NCBI GenBank assembly: GCA_964592475.1
Contig: CAZQEZ010000009.1
Location: forward strand, 1-52,511
Reading direction: 5' to 3'
DNA from: CAZQEZ01 sp964592475
Lineage (GTDB): Bacteria; Bacteroidota; Bacteroidia; Cytophagales; Cyclobacteriaceae
DNA length: 52,511 nt
Positions 1 to 9,491 of this stretch are shown piece by piece. Position 1 is the stretch's first letter; each line of letters starts with the position of its first letter. The position numbers were made by a program, and so were the translations under genes. Below the pieces are notes generated by a model that saw only the letters and a list, made by a program, of their open reading frames with translations, had not been told where the DNA came from and searched no databases.

Positions 1-111
1 AAGTAAATAAATATAAATATTCTAACTTTGTTCAAGCGAAAAGAGGACTTCAGGTGATTAGTTGCACGTCAGTCCATTCTCATAAAGGAACGAGAGGATT
101 AAAAAAATAAA

Positions 112-340
112 TTAAAGCATCAGCCAAGTTGCTGATACCATGAGCGTAGGCCTGAAAAAACAGCAGGAAGAAGGCGGGAATTGCGGGCGAAGCATTGTTT
201 TTTCTTGTCCCGATGCGCTATGCACTCGGGATTGCTTCCTTTCTTCATCAAGGAAGAAAGGAAGGCCCGTCCGTCGAGGACAAAAGCCAAAAACTAGCAA
301 GCTTGTAAATAGTAAGCTGCACTGCTACAAGAAAAGCACA
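112..340. other. Hairpin-rich, GC-richer intergenic island (possible structured RNA or repeat)
   Basis: Four stem-loops follow one another here. They are 119-124/131-136 (6 bp), 208-216/222-231 (9 bp with one bulged base), 235-246/253-264 (12 bp perfect, loop of 6) and 302-307/326-331 with an inner 3-bp stem (311-313/321-323). The stretch is visibly richer in GC than its AT-rich surroundings. Short ORFs cross it on both strands, but I see no protein family in them. It may be a structured non-coding RNA, a dispersed repeat, or the edge of a mobile segment. No function is claimed. Confidence 0.4.
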
Positions 341-470
341 AAAGCACAAAAGTATATGGCATGTCTAGCTACGATTTTGTTCTTGGAAACTTCCGGCCGA
401 TCCGATAATTTAGTAATTCAAAAAACGGCCCGCCACATACATAGTGCGTTATAATTAATTAGAAATAAAG
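341..470. other. Intergenic leader of the LRR gene
   Basis: This stretch holds a short direct repeat of the gcacaaaa type near 334-350, then AT-rich DNA interrupted by a GC-rich patch near 390-450 with ggccg and cggcc arms. It ends 20 bases before the LRR gene. A gcgtta element near 445-453 resembles the end of an integron attC site, but no partner core could be paired with it. No promoter is convincing. Confidence 0.25.
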
Positions 471-1100
471 ATGTCGGATAACCAAATTAAAGTTCGAAAA
501 GACTCTCAAAACAGAGAAAGTGAAGCTTGGAAAAAGTTGCTAAAACTTATTGAAACGGCTAAAGTTGACGGACGAGAAGAATTTAATCCTGCTAAAGAAC
601 TAGGTTACGAGATTTGGAAAGACATAAGAAGTTTACCCAAAGAAATTGGAAAGCTTAATCAAGTAAAACATTTGATGCTTTACGGAAGCAACTTGACACG
701 GTTACCACAAGAAATTGGAGAAATGGAATCTTTAGAGAAATTTACTCCATATACATCTTATGGATTAAGATGGTTTCCTTTTGAAATAAAAAAATGTGAA
801 AAACTTAAAGATAGCACAGTAAGTACAAGAGCACTATTTGGAAATTTCAAGAATAAAAAACCATTTCCTGATTTGACCGGGAACCCTGTAATCTATTTTG
901 ACGGTAATAAATGTAGTTTATGTGGTAAATTAGAAACTAAAGAACGATTCGAACAGTATTGGTTATCGCTCAAAGTTGCAACTGATGTTTTACCATTATT
1001 AGTAATTGTTTGCTCTGATAGTTGTTTTTCTCAGTTACCAAAACCAGAAGAAGGTTATCATCCAAAGCCTCATAAAGGAGGGAAATTAAAAAAAGAATAA
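471..1100 (+). CDS. Leucine-rich-repeat protein with C-terminal four-cysteine module
   Basis: A 209-residue cytoplasmic-looking protein with no signal peptide. About three leucine-rich repeats of the LPxEIGxLxxL type lie at roughly residues 50-115 (for example SLPKEIGKLNQV and RLPQEIGEMESL). The C-terminal third carries a CxxC (C148, C151) and a CxxxC (C181, C185), plausibly a small metal-binding knuckle. LRRs usually form protein-binding surfaces, so a binding role is inferred; no enzyme motif is visible. The tail is rich in lysine and glycine. The gene precedes the cytochrome lipoprotein by 48 bases on the same strand, so they could be co-transcribed, though nothing links them functionally. 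Probably part of an accessory segment. Confidence 0.7.
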   Translation: MSDNQIKVRKDSQNRESEAWKKLLKLIETAKVDGREEFNPAKELGYEIWKDIRSLPKEIGKLNQVKHLMLYGSNLTRLPQEIGEMESLEKFTPYTSYGLRWFPFEIKKCEKLKDSTVSTRALFGNFKNKKPFPDLTGNPVIYFDGNKCSLCGKLETKERFEQYWLSLKVATDVLPLLVIVCSDSCFSQLPKPEEGYHPKPHKGGKLKKE

Positions 1101-1148
1101 AAAATCACAACCGAGGTACGGAAGCTCATCTGTTTTACTACAAATAAT

Positions 1149-1943
1149 ATGAAAACTAAATTTTTATCCATTATCATGTCAGTTGCATTATTGGCAAGTT
1201 GCAATAATGATGCAAAAAACGCAAGAGAAGATACTCCCTCAGAGGAAATGACTTCAGAATCTAATTCAAATACTGCAATATTTGACTCAAAAGGCTATGA
1301 GTTGATGAGTGAAAAATGCTTTGCTTGCCATTTGCCAAAACCCAACCCTGCTAAAAAGCATCAAATGATAGCTCCACCAATGTTAAGAATACAAGAACAT
1401 TATAAACCAGCATTTCCAAACAAAGCAGAATTTATAAAAGCAACTATTGATTTTATAAATAATCCATCGAAAGAAAAAACATTAATGCCCGGCGCTGTAA
1501 AAAAGTTTAACCTAATGCCTAAGTTAATTTATGATGAAAAAGAACTTCACCTCATACTAGAAACTCTTTATGATATAGACTTTGGTAAAGCACCGAAGAT
1601 GGAAATGGGCATTGAAGGCATGCAATTGAATAACGGTGAAAAGTGGGAACTAAAACCTGAGTCTGTCCGGCAAATGGAAGCAGTGATTCAGAAAGTAAAT
1701 GATTTCGAATCGGATAATATTGCCGATTATAACCAATTAGGTAAAGATGTTTTTAACCATGCAAAAAAAATAATATTAGATGATTCATATACCGGGGAAA
1801 AGTTCAACCAAATACACCTTTTCTTCAATGGCATTGAGAGCAACATGCATACTTTAATGTCCATAGACTCGATTAGTGAAGCTGAGAATCAATTAGCTGA
1901 ATTAAAGACAAAACTCAATAAATTTCATAAATATTTTGAATAA
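1149..1943 (+). CDS. Mono-haem cytochrome c lipoprotein
   Basis: A 264-residue lipoprotein. The N-terminus is a short hydrophobic signal ending in LLASC, with C18 as the lipidated residue. A haem c attachment motif CFACH is at C57-C60-H61. A later Met-Pro (M113 or M123, the latter in NLMPKL) can supply the distal ligand, as in class I cytochromes c, so the haem domain spans about residues 45-140. The remaining 120 residues are charged, probably helical, and not recognised. It is expected to be exported and anchored on a membrane as an electron carrier; its redox partner is unknown. No oxidase or dehydrogenase gene is adjacent. A wholly different function of the C-terminal half is possible. 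Confidence 0.75.
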   Translation: MKTKFLSIIMSVALLASCNNDAKNAREDTPSEEMTSESNSNTAIFDSKGYELMSEKCFACHLPKPNPAKKHQMIAPPMLRIQEHYKPAFPNKAEFIKATIDFINNPSKEKTLMPGAVKKFNLMPKLIYDEKELHLILETLYDIDFGKAPKMEMGIEGMQLNNGEKWELKPESVRQMEAVIQKVNDFESDNIADYNQLGKDVFNHAKKIILDDSYTGEKFNQIHLFFNGIESNMHTLMSIDSISEAENQLAELKTKLNKFHKYFE

Positions 1944-2230
1944 TCGACTACCGACCAGACTCTTTTAAAAACAAAAGAATACTTCTGACTCTATATGATT
2001 TATTGTGGAGTTTCTTTATTGTTTGTGAAATTAATACCATAACAAACAATGATCAGTTTATTACAAAATTAACCACCTAAAAACGCCGGTAAACTAACCG
2101 TTAGGAGCAATCCCCGATATAGCGGATCAGTGACACCCGGTACTACTACTACCCATTAATTTCCGCGATAAGATGTGTATTAGAGCTAGCTACTTTATAG
2201 CACTAAAAATTTGCAAACACTATCATAATA
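1944..2230. other. Intergenic region with no recognisable gene
   Basis: About 290 bases of AT-rich sequence lie between the cytochrome gene and the terminator of the opposing ABC/peptidase operon. I see only a small inverted motif (cggt...accg near 2090-2100) and no ORF, tRNA or clear promoter. Confidence 0.4.
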
Positions 2231-2273
2231 AAAAAGTCTCTCTTGCGATTTTTTTTCGACAGAGAGACTTTTT
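2231..2273 (-). terminator. Intrinsic terminator downstream of the ABC-M1 fusion gene
   Basis: A perfect 13-bp stem (2231-2243 aaaaagtctctct with 2261-2273 agagagacttttt) encloses a 17-base loop. The arms start with A5 and end with T5, so it can work in both directions. It lies about 50 bases past the stop of the minus-strand permease/peptidase gene. Confidence 0.8.
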
Positions 2274-2322
2274 ATAGCGGAGGATAAATGAGTTTTACCT
2301 CCATCAGGTGTTTATTTATTGA

Positions 2323-5300
2323 TCAACTCACCGGCTCTTCTTCTTTTTCCGTTACCTTTTTCACGTTGTCACCAGGGTTTCGATCAATCAGTTTGTTAAT
2401 TGGGTCTATCCCAGCTTTAGTGGGTTTGGCACTCACTTCTATTTCAAAAGTCACTTCATCCGCATCAATCAAGTGCTTTTGTAAATAAATCAGGGAATCT
2501 TTGCCATTGCTGCCTTCTGTGAAAACACCAATATCGATCCAATCGGATTTAGCGATCGCCTCTTCCCTACCCAAGGTATCTGCACGATATTTTATCGCGC
2601 TTATTTCCAGATCCACCAGGTATTTGTCCTCCTCCAATTTTTCGTACTCTGCTAAGCTGGTTTTATTTTCATACAAAGTGATGGTTTCAAACCAATCAGT
2701 AAGCAGGTACTGCAAACTATCCGGAGTTACTTCCCTAAAGTAGCCCAGCAAATCTTTTGAAGTAGGATAAGGTGCTTCTTTAAATCCCCAGTTACTTACA
2801 AATCGTTTAAGTGCCGCGTTTACGCTATCTTCTCCAATGTAATCCTGCAGCGCGTACATCACCAGCGAACCTTTGCGGTAATGGATATAACCCTGCCCCT
2901 CTACCAATTCCAGCGGCATTTCCTTTTTACTTTCAAATGTTCGACCCATCAGGTAGCTGTTCAATTCATGTCGTAAAAACTCCTTGATGATCTCTGCAGG
3001 AAACTTTTGCTTCATTACCATCAAAGCTGAATACTGGCTCAGCGTTTCAGAAAGCATGGCATTACCTTTTACCCCTGCTTCTGTTACCTGATGTCCCCAC
3101 CACTGGTGTGCTACTTCGTGAGCAGTCACGTAATACGGTAAATCCACATCGTCAGTCTTTATCTTTTGTATAAAACCAATGCCTTCAGAGAATGGAACCG
3201 TATTAGCGAAAGACTGAGCAAAACTTCGATACCTGGGAAATTCCATGATTCTTAATTGGCGGAATTGAAACGGGCTAAACTCACGAGAATAATAGCTTAA
3301 AGCATCCTTCATGCCGGCCATCATTTTATCCGTATTGTAATCATGGCCCTGGTGATGATAAATTTCCAGGTTCACATCTGACAATGAATCCACCGGGTTT
3401 TCCCACACGTCTTCGATCACCTCGTAATCTGCCGATACGATGGAATAAAAATTGACCATCGGTGTGTCCATTTTATAATGATAATAGGCCCGGTCACCTT
3501 CTTGCCATTCTCGCTGCAAATAACCAGGAGCAATGGCTATCTGGCTAGTATCGGTAATGATCACTATTTCAAATTGAATTTTGTCAGCATCGTCGCCAAA
3601 CAAGCTTTGGCTTAAGCCCCAGGAGTCATCTCGATCCATCATTCTTTCTTTTACTTCCAGATCATAATCTTTCCGGTCGTCATCGTCACTAAGTTCAAAA
3701 CCAGAATTATAACCTATACTGGGAAAATAGCTGGTATTATTGAAAAATGTGCCATTATAAACAATATCGCTGTTGTCCCCGCTTTCGCGAAAGCCCCGTG
3801 TGGTAAACGTAACTTCAAAATTCATTTTTACCGTGTCGCCAGGCTGCAGTGGTTGCTGCAATCGATAAATTGTATATCCAAAATCTTTATAAGTAGAAGT
3901 ATCATTGATAGCCGCTTCAAAATTTATAACTGTTTCAAGTTGGGTATCGGTGCCATTTTGAATATGAATTTCATTGATAACCTCATCCGATTTATTTTTC
4001 AAAATATAATAACCCATTGTTTTAAAATCGCGCTTAAGGGGATACAAATCTACCTCCAGGTAAGTATCAATGATCCGGGGCTGGATTGTAAATTCGTATT
4101 GACTTAATTGTTTTTCATATTCAGCCCTCATTTTTTCAGCAACATCAGAATTTTGGTACTCATTTATAATATTCGTATTGTAAAATATAAACGCACCGCT
4201 ACCAATAAACACCAGCAACGAAATCACTACCACTATTATCGCCTGAGGTTTGAGTCTTAGTTTGCTTAATTTTAGCCTGGTAAATAATTTGGACTCTAAT
4301 CCCCTTACCGTAAATAAAATAGCAATCATAAAGAATACTGTAGCCAAGCCAAACCAGTAAAGATTAAACCAACCAAAAGGAATAGGATAATGGCCAAATT
4401 CATTCATGTCGGAATAAGAACCGATACCAATACGTGCAAAATAAAACATGGAATGCTCTACGCCAAACTCGCCAAGCACTATATAAAAAATGTAAAAAAT
4501 GAACATGAAGCCAAATCCCAGAAATTTGTGATTGAGCATTACCTGCACAAACAACCCGAGTATAATGTAAAGAGTCATTACTGCTAATGTTTCACCAAAA
4601 AGATTGGCAATGTACACATCCCATTCAATTACGGGATATCCTTTAATAACTTGTATTAAAATACCGGAAAACATAAGCACCATTAGTATAAAAATGCTCA
4701 TCAGAATCAAGCCAAAAAGCTTAGAAAGTAATGAGACAAAATTAGGATAAGGGAGTGCATCATAAATCAGGTTCATTTTTATATCCCGTTCTTTCCAAAT
4801 AATCTCACCGGTATAGAACACCGTGATGATAATAAAAAACAGGTTGAAAATATTCATTAACGAAACCGCACGAGCGCTGGTCACATACAGTTCGATGCCA
4901 TAGCCCTGAGTGCCCCCCACGAATGCTATAATAAACAGAAAAACAATGCCCGCCAATGCAATGAAAATAAACGGAACCTGCTTGATAATCCAACGGAAAT
5001 AGAACCAGCTAAGGCTAATCAATTGCGTCACGTTGGCTCTCCAGTCAAATTGCGGATTGGCTGCCGGTATAGCCGATTGCGCTGGTGTATCATCAATCTT
5101 TTCAGCCTTTGTTTTTGTTTTTGCTTTTTTTCCGGCTTTACCGGCCAGGCTAAAGCTAAATTTAAAAAAAGTAAAAACCATTATTAGTAAACCTATGCCT
5201 AACCAAAGCAATCGGCTTTGCATAATTATTCCGGAGAAAGGCAGCAAGTTGTTGTTTTGTTCCGAAACGGTCCAATATTGTGTATGCACACTTACCGCAC

Positions 5301-5946
5301 CTAAACCAAATGGATCAAGCAGGGCCCCTAGCTGTCGGTTGTCAAGATCGCTGATAAATTGACTAGCTACCAGGTATCCCATAAAAAGTATGATGCCCTG
5401 GGCGTATACAACTGTCATTCGCTTACCCAAGGTACCGCCAGCAAATAGAATCATACTAAAAATTACGACAGTGGGCAATACCACTACTGCAAATGGATTT
5501 AGATAATAGCTAAAAGAAAACGGCATCAACTTATCAGCATTGTCGAGCCAGGGCCACGGAACAGCTTGTCCAAGTATAATACCCAGCAACATACCTGATA
5601 GGATAAACAGGATAATAATGAATGAACCTGTAAATTTACCCGCCAAATAATTAAACTTTTTGATGGGTGTGGTAAAAATCATGGCATCGGTTTTATGGTC
5701 AAAATCACGCAAAACCGGTACTCCCATTACTGCCGAAACAATGAATATGGCAAATATGAGAATTACCGACATAATTTGAGATATAACCAAAGGCGAGTTT
5801 TGCATCACGTTACCACCGGCACCTCCTGCTTGCACCGCGTCAGTAGCAGTGGCCAGAAAGGCCATGAGCAAAATCAACGCGAAATATATGTAAGTGGCAG
5901 GCCTTGCCAACCTGTACTGTATTTCAAATCGTATAAATTCTAACAT
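2323..5946 (-). CDS. ABC transporter permease fused to M1-family aminopeptidase
   Basis: A 1207-residue membrane protein. The N-terminal half (about 1-580) is an ABC-2-type permease with two blocks of hydrophobic helices separated by a lysine/alanine-rich cytoplasmic linker near residues 270-300. The C-terminal half (about 620-1190) is an M1 metallopeptidase domain. Its zinc motif HEVAH is at H943-E944-H947, with the third ligand probably E967 in MLSETLSQY. The usual GxMEN exopeptidase loop is replaced by RIMEFP, so substrate preference may differ from classical aminopeptidases. Fusions of this type are known in Bacteroidota. The ATPase partner lies 17 bases upstream, forming an export-type ABC operon. 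The transported substrate is unknown; a peptide or a processed exported protein is plausible. Confidence 0.85.
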   Translation of the reverse strand: MLEFIRFEIQYRLARPATYIYFALILLMAFLATATDAVQAGGAGGNVMQNSPLVISQIMSVILIFAIFIVSAVMGVPVLRDFDHKTDAMIFTTPIKKFNYLAGKFTGSFIIILFILSGMLLGIILGQAVPWPWLDNADKLMPFSFSYYLNPFAVVVLPTVVIFSMILFAGGTLGKRMTVVYAQGIILFMGYLVASQFISDLDNRQLGALLDPFGLGAVSVHTQYWTVSEQNNNLLPFSGIIMQSRLLWLGIGLLIMVFTFFKFSFSLAGKAGKKAKTKTKAEKIDDTPAQSAIPAANPQFDWRANVTQLISLSWFYFRWIIKQVPFIFIALAGIVFLFIIAFVGGTQGYGIELYVTSARAVSLMNIFNLFFIIITVFYTGEIIWKERDIKMNLIYDALPYPNFVSLLSKLFGLILMSIFILMVLMFSGILIQVIKGYPVIEWDVYIANLFGETLAVMTLYIILGLFVQVMLNHKFLGFGFMFIFYIFYIVLGEFGVEHSMFYFARIGIGSYSDMNEFGHYPIPFGWFNLYWFGLATVFFMIAILFTVRGLESKLFTRLKLSKLRLKPQAIIVVVISLLVFIGSGAFIFYNTNIINEYQNSDVAEKMRAEYEKQLSQYEFTIQPRIIDTYLEVDLYPLKRDFKTMGYYILKNKSDEVINEIHIQNGTDTQLETVINFEAAINDTSTYKDFGYTIYRLQQPLQPGDTVKMNFEVTFTTRGFRESGDNSDIVYNGTFFNNTSYFPSIGYNSGFELSDDDDRKDYDLEVKERMMDRDDSWGLSQSLFGDDADKIQFEIVIITDTSQIAIAPGYLQREWQEGDRAYYHYKMDTPMVNFYSIVSADYEVIEDVWENPVDSLSDVNLEIYHHQGHDYNTDKMMAGMKDALSYYSREFSPFQFRQLRIMEFPRYRSFAQSFANTVPFSEGIGFIQKIKTDDVDLPYYVTAHEVAHQWWGHQVTEAGVKGNAMLSETLSQYSALMVMKQKFPAEIIKEFLRHELNSYLMGRTFESKKEMPLELVEGQGYIHYRKGSLVMYALQDYIGEDSVNAALKRFVSNWGFKEAPYPTSKDLLGYFREVTPDSLQYLLTDWFETITLYENKTSLAEYEKLEEDKYLVDLEISAIKYRADTLGREEAIAKSDWIDIGVFTEGSNGKDSLIYLQKHLIDADEVTFEIEVSAKPTKAGIDPINKLIDRNPGDNVKKVTEKEEEPVS

Positions 5947-5963
5947 AATTATTATATTTTAAT

Positions 5964-6857
5964 TTAAGCTACAATAGCTTCTTTTTGACCAGCTTCATTA
6001 ATTTGAGAAAAATACACGTCTTCCAGATCGGCGGCTACAGGTTCGAAGGAACTGTCAGGTTGCTGCTGATTAAAGACATGAATTTCTGGCTTTCCGGCAA
6101 TTAGCCTTTCAGAAATCACATTGAAGGTGCTTTTATAGGTTTCAAGCTCTTCCTTATTAATAGATTTTTTCCAAATTTTACCTTCAATATCTGCTATGGC
6201 TTGATTAGGATTTCCGGTGAGCAGTACCTGGCCTTCGTTGATAATGGCCATATTGGTGCACAATTCGCGCACATCATCTACAATATGGGTAGAAAGGATC
6301 ACAACAGTATTTTCACCTAATTCACTGAGTAAGTTGAGAAAACGGTTCCTTTCTGCCGGATCTAAGCCCGCGGTAGGTTCATCTACTATGATCAACTTGG
6401 GACTACTGATCAATGCCTGAGCAATACCAAAACGCTGCTTCATACCTCCTGAATAGCCACCCAGATTTTTGCGACGGTGACGGTAAAGGTTTGTCTTGTG
6501 CAATAGCGCTTTTACCAGCTCTTTACGTTCTTTATTATTGGTAATCCCCTTAAGTACAGCCACGTGATTAAGAAGATCCTCAGCCGAGACTTTGGGGTAT
6601 ACTCCAAACTCCTGGGGTAGGTAACCTAATATTTTTCGCACTTCTTCTTTTTGCTTGATCACGTCCAGATCGCCGAGCGTAATGGTTCCGCTGTCAGGTT
6701 CCTGCAGCGTGGCTATTGTTCGCATCAAGGTTGATTTCCCGGCACCATTCGGCCCCAACAAACCAAACATCCCCACCGGGATTTCAATACTAATGTTTTT
6801 TAAGGCTTCTACTCCATTGGAATAGGTTTTTGATACATTTTGTATGGATAGATTCAT
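5964..6857 (-). CDS. ABC transporter ATP-binding protein
   Basis: A 297-residue cytoplasmic ATPase that should power the downstream permease/M1 fusion. Visible motifs are the Walker A GPNGAGKST (around residue 37), the signature YSGGMKQR, Walker B LIIVDEPTAGLD and the switch histidine in STHIVDD. The C-terminal 70 residues past the core domain resemble the accessory tail of ABC-2-type (drug or polysaccharide exporter) ATPases. It is first in a two-gene minus-strand operon. The 259-base region shared with the divergent VOC gene should hold its promoter; on the minus strand a TACTTTT near 6925 is only a weak -7 match. Confidence 0.9.
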   Translation of the reverse strand: MNLSIQNVSKTYSNGVEALKNISIEIPVGMFGLLGPNGAGKSTLMRTIATLQEPDSGTITLGDLDVIKQKEEVRKILGYLPQEFGVYPKVSAEDLLNHVAVLKGITNNKERKELVKALLHKTNLYRHRRKNLGGYSGGMKQRFGIAQALISSPKLIIVDEPTAGLDPAERNRFLNLLSELGENTVVILSTHIVDDVRELCTNMAIINEGQVLLTGNPNQAIADIEGKIWKKSINKEELETYKSTFNVISERLIAGKPEIHVFNQQQPDSSFEPVAADLEDVYFSQINEAGQKEAIVA

Positions 6858-7116
6858 ATAAAAGAAAATTTAATTTTGTTCAATTAGTATTTCTGATTTA
6901 GTATTTATTACAGTTATCCTGTAAAAGTATAATTTTTAAAGGTAAATTGCTTTTAGTTTTATACAAACGGAGCATAAACCTCAACAGCGGAAGCTTTACT
7001 ATCTCTGTTCAGTTGCTTTTTGGTGTGAGATGTAATTTTTAATCTGAAAGGTTGCATGAGGATAAAATAAAGTAATAAATTGCTATAAAAAGTTTATTTG
7101 ATAAACCACCAGGCAT

Positions 7117-7563
7117 ATGAAAATTAAATACGTACATACCAATATCATCGCTCAAGACTGGAGAAGATTAATGTCATTTTATATAAATGTATTTGATTGC
7201 CGCTTAAAGCCTCCGGAGAGGAATTTGTCTGGCAAATGGTTGTCGGAGGGTACAGCAGTACCAGATGCCAGGTTGCAAGGTGTACATTTGCTGTTACCCG
7301 GGTATCCTGATGACGGTCCCACGCTAGAAATTTATCAATATAAAGTAAATCAGGAAAAACCTCTTCCTGAAGCGAATAGGGAGGGCTTTGGGCACCTTGC
7401 TTTTCTGGTAGATGATGTAGAAAAAATGCTGGAGAAGGTAATTGCTCACGGAGGAAAGGCACTTGGTAAAATTGTGCAGCAAACTTTTGATTATGGACAC
7501 CTCACATTTATTTATGTTTTAGACCCCGAGGGGAATATATTAGAGCTGCAAAATTGGAGGTAA
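7117..7563 (+). CDS. VOC-superfamily (glyoxalase/dioxygenase-fold) protein
   Basis: A 148-residue protein with the paired beta-alpha-beta-beta-beta modules of the vicinal-oxygen-chelate fold. The four expected metal ligands are visible: H7 (YVHTN), E71 (LEIYQ), H93 (GHLAF) and E143 (LELQNW). The second module has the common DPEGNILEL ending. Members include glyoxalase I, methylmalonyl-CoA epimerase and extradiol dioxygenases, and I cannot choose among them. No signal peptide, so cytoplasmic. It is divergent from the ABC ATPase and 416 bases upstream of the sugar transporter, so it is probably a single-gene unit. Confidence 0.8.
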   Translation: MKIKYVHTNIIAQDWRRLMSFYINVFDCRLKPPERNLSGKWLSEGTAVPDARLQGVHLLLPGYPDDGPTLEIYQYKVNQEKPLPEANREGFGHLAFLVDDVEKMLEKVIAHGGKALGKIVQQTFDYGHLTFIYVLDPEGNILELQNWR

Positions 7564-7979
7564 AACACTTCTTATTTATCCTGTTTAACCGGATCTGCGC
7601 CGTCTATGCCTCCTCTCTTCGAAATACAGCATACCAAACTATAGTTAAAAATAGTTGAACGGTCTTCTTCAAAATTTTTTATCCTTATTCATTGCATTGA
7701 AAGAATAGTGCATGTGGCTTTGGCAGGATTTAATCCAGGTAAAAATTTTACCAAAAAGTTTCCTACCAATAAAATGACCAGTGGATTTACCGGCCATAAT
7801 ATATTTCTTATTAATAAATTCTGATTACGACATTATCGGTCAAAATTCTTTACTAAATACATCTGCACAAGCCACCACCATCATTATAATTACCAAATAA
7901 TATACTGGGTTTTCATTTTTTCACTAGATTTGACGGCTCGATCAAATAAACAATTATTCGCTAATTTTTTTATACTTCT
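7564..7979. other. Intergenic region upstream of the sugar transporter
   Basis: 416 bases without a gene. A TTTG at 7929-7932 and a TAATTTTT at 7962-7969 resemble Bacteroidota promoter elements, but they are about 29 bases apart, wider than the usual 19-21. A small gtaaaa/ttttac inverted repeat lies near 7739-7752. No small ORF, tRNA or terminator is convincing. Confidence 0.3.
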
Positions 7980-9458
7980 ATGTCGGCTACAACGACTCAT
8001 TCAACAGCTGGTCCTGTTCATCCACAAGGTGACAAAAAAAATTATGTACCGGCCCTGATTTCCCTCACCGCCTTATTTTTCATGTGGGGCTTCATTACCA
8101 GTATGAATGATATCTTGATTCCTTTTTTCAAAAAAATGTTTGACCTGAGTAATACCGGATCAATGCTGGTACAGTTCTCTTTTTTCATTGCCTATTTCGT
8201 AGGATCTTTCATATATTTCAGAATAAGTAGCACCTGGCGCGATCCCATAAATAAAATAGGTTATAAAAATGGTTTGCTACTCGGACTGGTAGTTTCAGCT
8301 ATTGGTTGTGGCTTATTTTACCCAGCGGCATCTTCTCATTCTTATTTCTTTTTTCTTACTGCTTTATTTGTAGTAGGTATAGGTTTCACTTTATTACAAA
8401 TAGCAGCCAATCCTTACGTGGCTATATTGGGTTCACCGGAAACTGCCTCCAGCCGTCTTAATTTGTCACAAGCCTTTAATTCCTTAGGCACTACTATCGC
8501 TCCTATTTTGGGTGGATACCTGGTTTTTCACTATTTTGCCTTAACGGGCGAACCTTTAATCGGACCTGCCGGAGATCCAGTACTTACTGATGCCGGACTT
8601 CCTATTTCTGCCAATGGAGTTCAATTACCCTACTTGATTTTTGCTGGAATATTCCTCCTATTAGCCATTATTGTTGCCTTTACCAAACTACCACGGTTTA
8701 CTAGTGAAGAAGATATTGAAAAAGGAGCCGGAGCGCTAAAATACAGGCATTTGGTGTTAGGAATGGTTGCAATCTTTATGTATGTGGGCGGCGAAGTAGC
8801 TATTGGAAGTGTAATTATCAATTATATCAATGAATTAGTCGGTTATCCGGAAATGATTGCCAAATCTTATCTGGCCTTTTATTGGGGGGGCGCAATGATA
8901 GGGCGCTTTTTAGGGGCTATATCTCTTGGTAACATGAAAAATGGAACTGTGAAAGTTTTACTGATGATCGGTGTTGCAGTGCTCTCTTACCTTTTAATAT
9001 TTGGTGCTATCACCTTGGAGAGCACTGAACCATTTCCATTTTATAAAACATATCCATTTATAATTTTTCTTGTGCTTAACCTGATAGGTTTCAGAATTGG
9101 ACGTTCGTTACCGGCACGTACACTATTAATCTTCGCCTTAATCAATATTGTGTTATTGTTAACGACCACAATAACAGACGGGCTTTTTGCCGTATGGACA
9201 GTAATCGGTATTGGCTTATTTAATTCAGTTATGTGGTCAAATATATTTACCCTTGCTATTAGAGACCTGGGGAAATATACCAGTCAAGGCTCATCATTGC
9301 TGGTAATGATGATTTTGGGAGGCGCCTTAGTACCTGTGGCTCAAGGCGCATTAGCAGATTGGTTGGGTGGGTATCATTACTCCTTTTTTGTACCCATCAT
9401 ATGTTATATATACTTAGCTTATTATGGATGGAAAGGCTATCAGGTAAAGAAAATATAA
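7980..9458 (+). CDS. Sugar:H+ symporter of the major facilitator superfamily, FucP/GluP type
   Basis: A 492-residue polytopic inner-membrane protein with about 12 predicted transmembrane helices. The first helix carries the FucP-family pattern LTALFFMWGFITSMNDIL, and a TLLQIAANPYVA motif follows near residue 145. This family imports L-fucose, glucose, galactose or related sugars with protons. The gene is followed after 33 bases by a ROK-family sugar kinase, so uptake and phosphorylation of a hexose such as glucose or N-acetylglucosamine is a reasonable inference. It is about 60 residues longer than E. coli FucP, with an extra loop at about residues 190-220. The exact substrate cannot be read from sequence. 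Confidence 0.85.
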   Translation: MSATTTHSTAGPVHPQGDKKNYVPALISLTALFFMWGFITSMNDILIPFFKKMFDLSNTGSMLVQFSFFIAYFVGSFIYFRISSTWRDPINKIGYKNGLLLGLVVSAIGCGLFYPAASSHSYFFFLTALFVVGIGFTLLQIAANPYVAILGSPETASSRLNLSQAFNSLGTTIAPILGGYLVFHYFALTGEPLIGPAGDPVLTDAGLPISANGVQLPYLIFAGIFLLLAIIVAFTKLPRFTSEEDIEKGAGALKYRHLVLGMVAIFMYVGGEVAIGSVIINYINELVGYPEMIAKSYLAFYWGGAMIGRFLGAISLGNMKNGTVKVLLMIGVAVLSYLLIFGAITLESTEPFPFYKTYPFIIFLVLNLIGFRIGRSLPARTLLIFALINIVLLLTTTITDGLFAVWTVIGIGLFNSVMWSNIFTLAIRDLGKYTSQGSSLLVMMILGGALVPVAQGALADWLGGYHYSFFVPIICYIYLAYYGWKGYQVKKI

Positions 9459-9491
9459 TTAATTTTAAATAAAATATTAACCCTTTGTGCT

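Noticed and set aside
112..454. Overlapping short open frames on both strands (62 and 104 residues)
   Set aside because: Arg/Ser/Pro-rich composition, no family resemblance, and they run through strong hairpins. Treated as non-coding structure.
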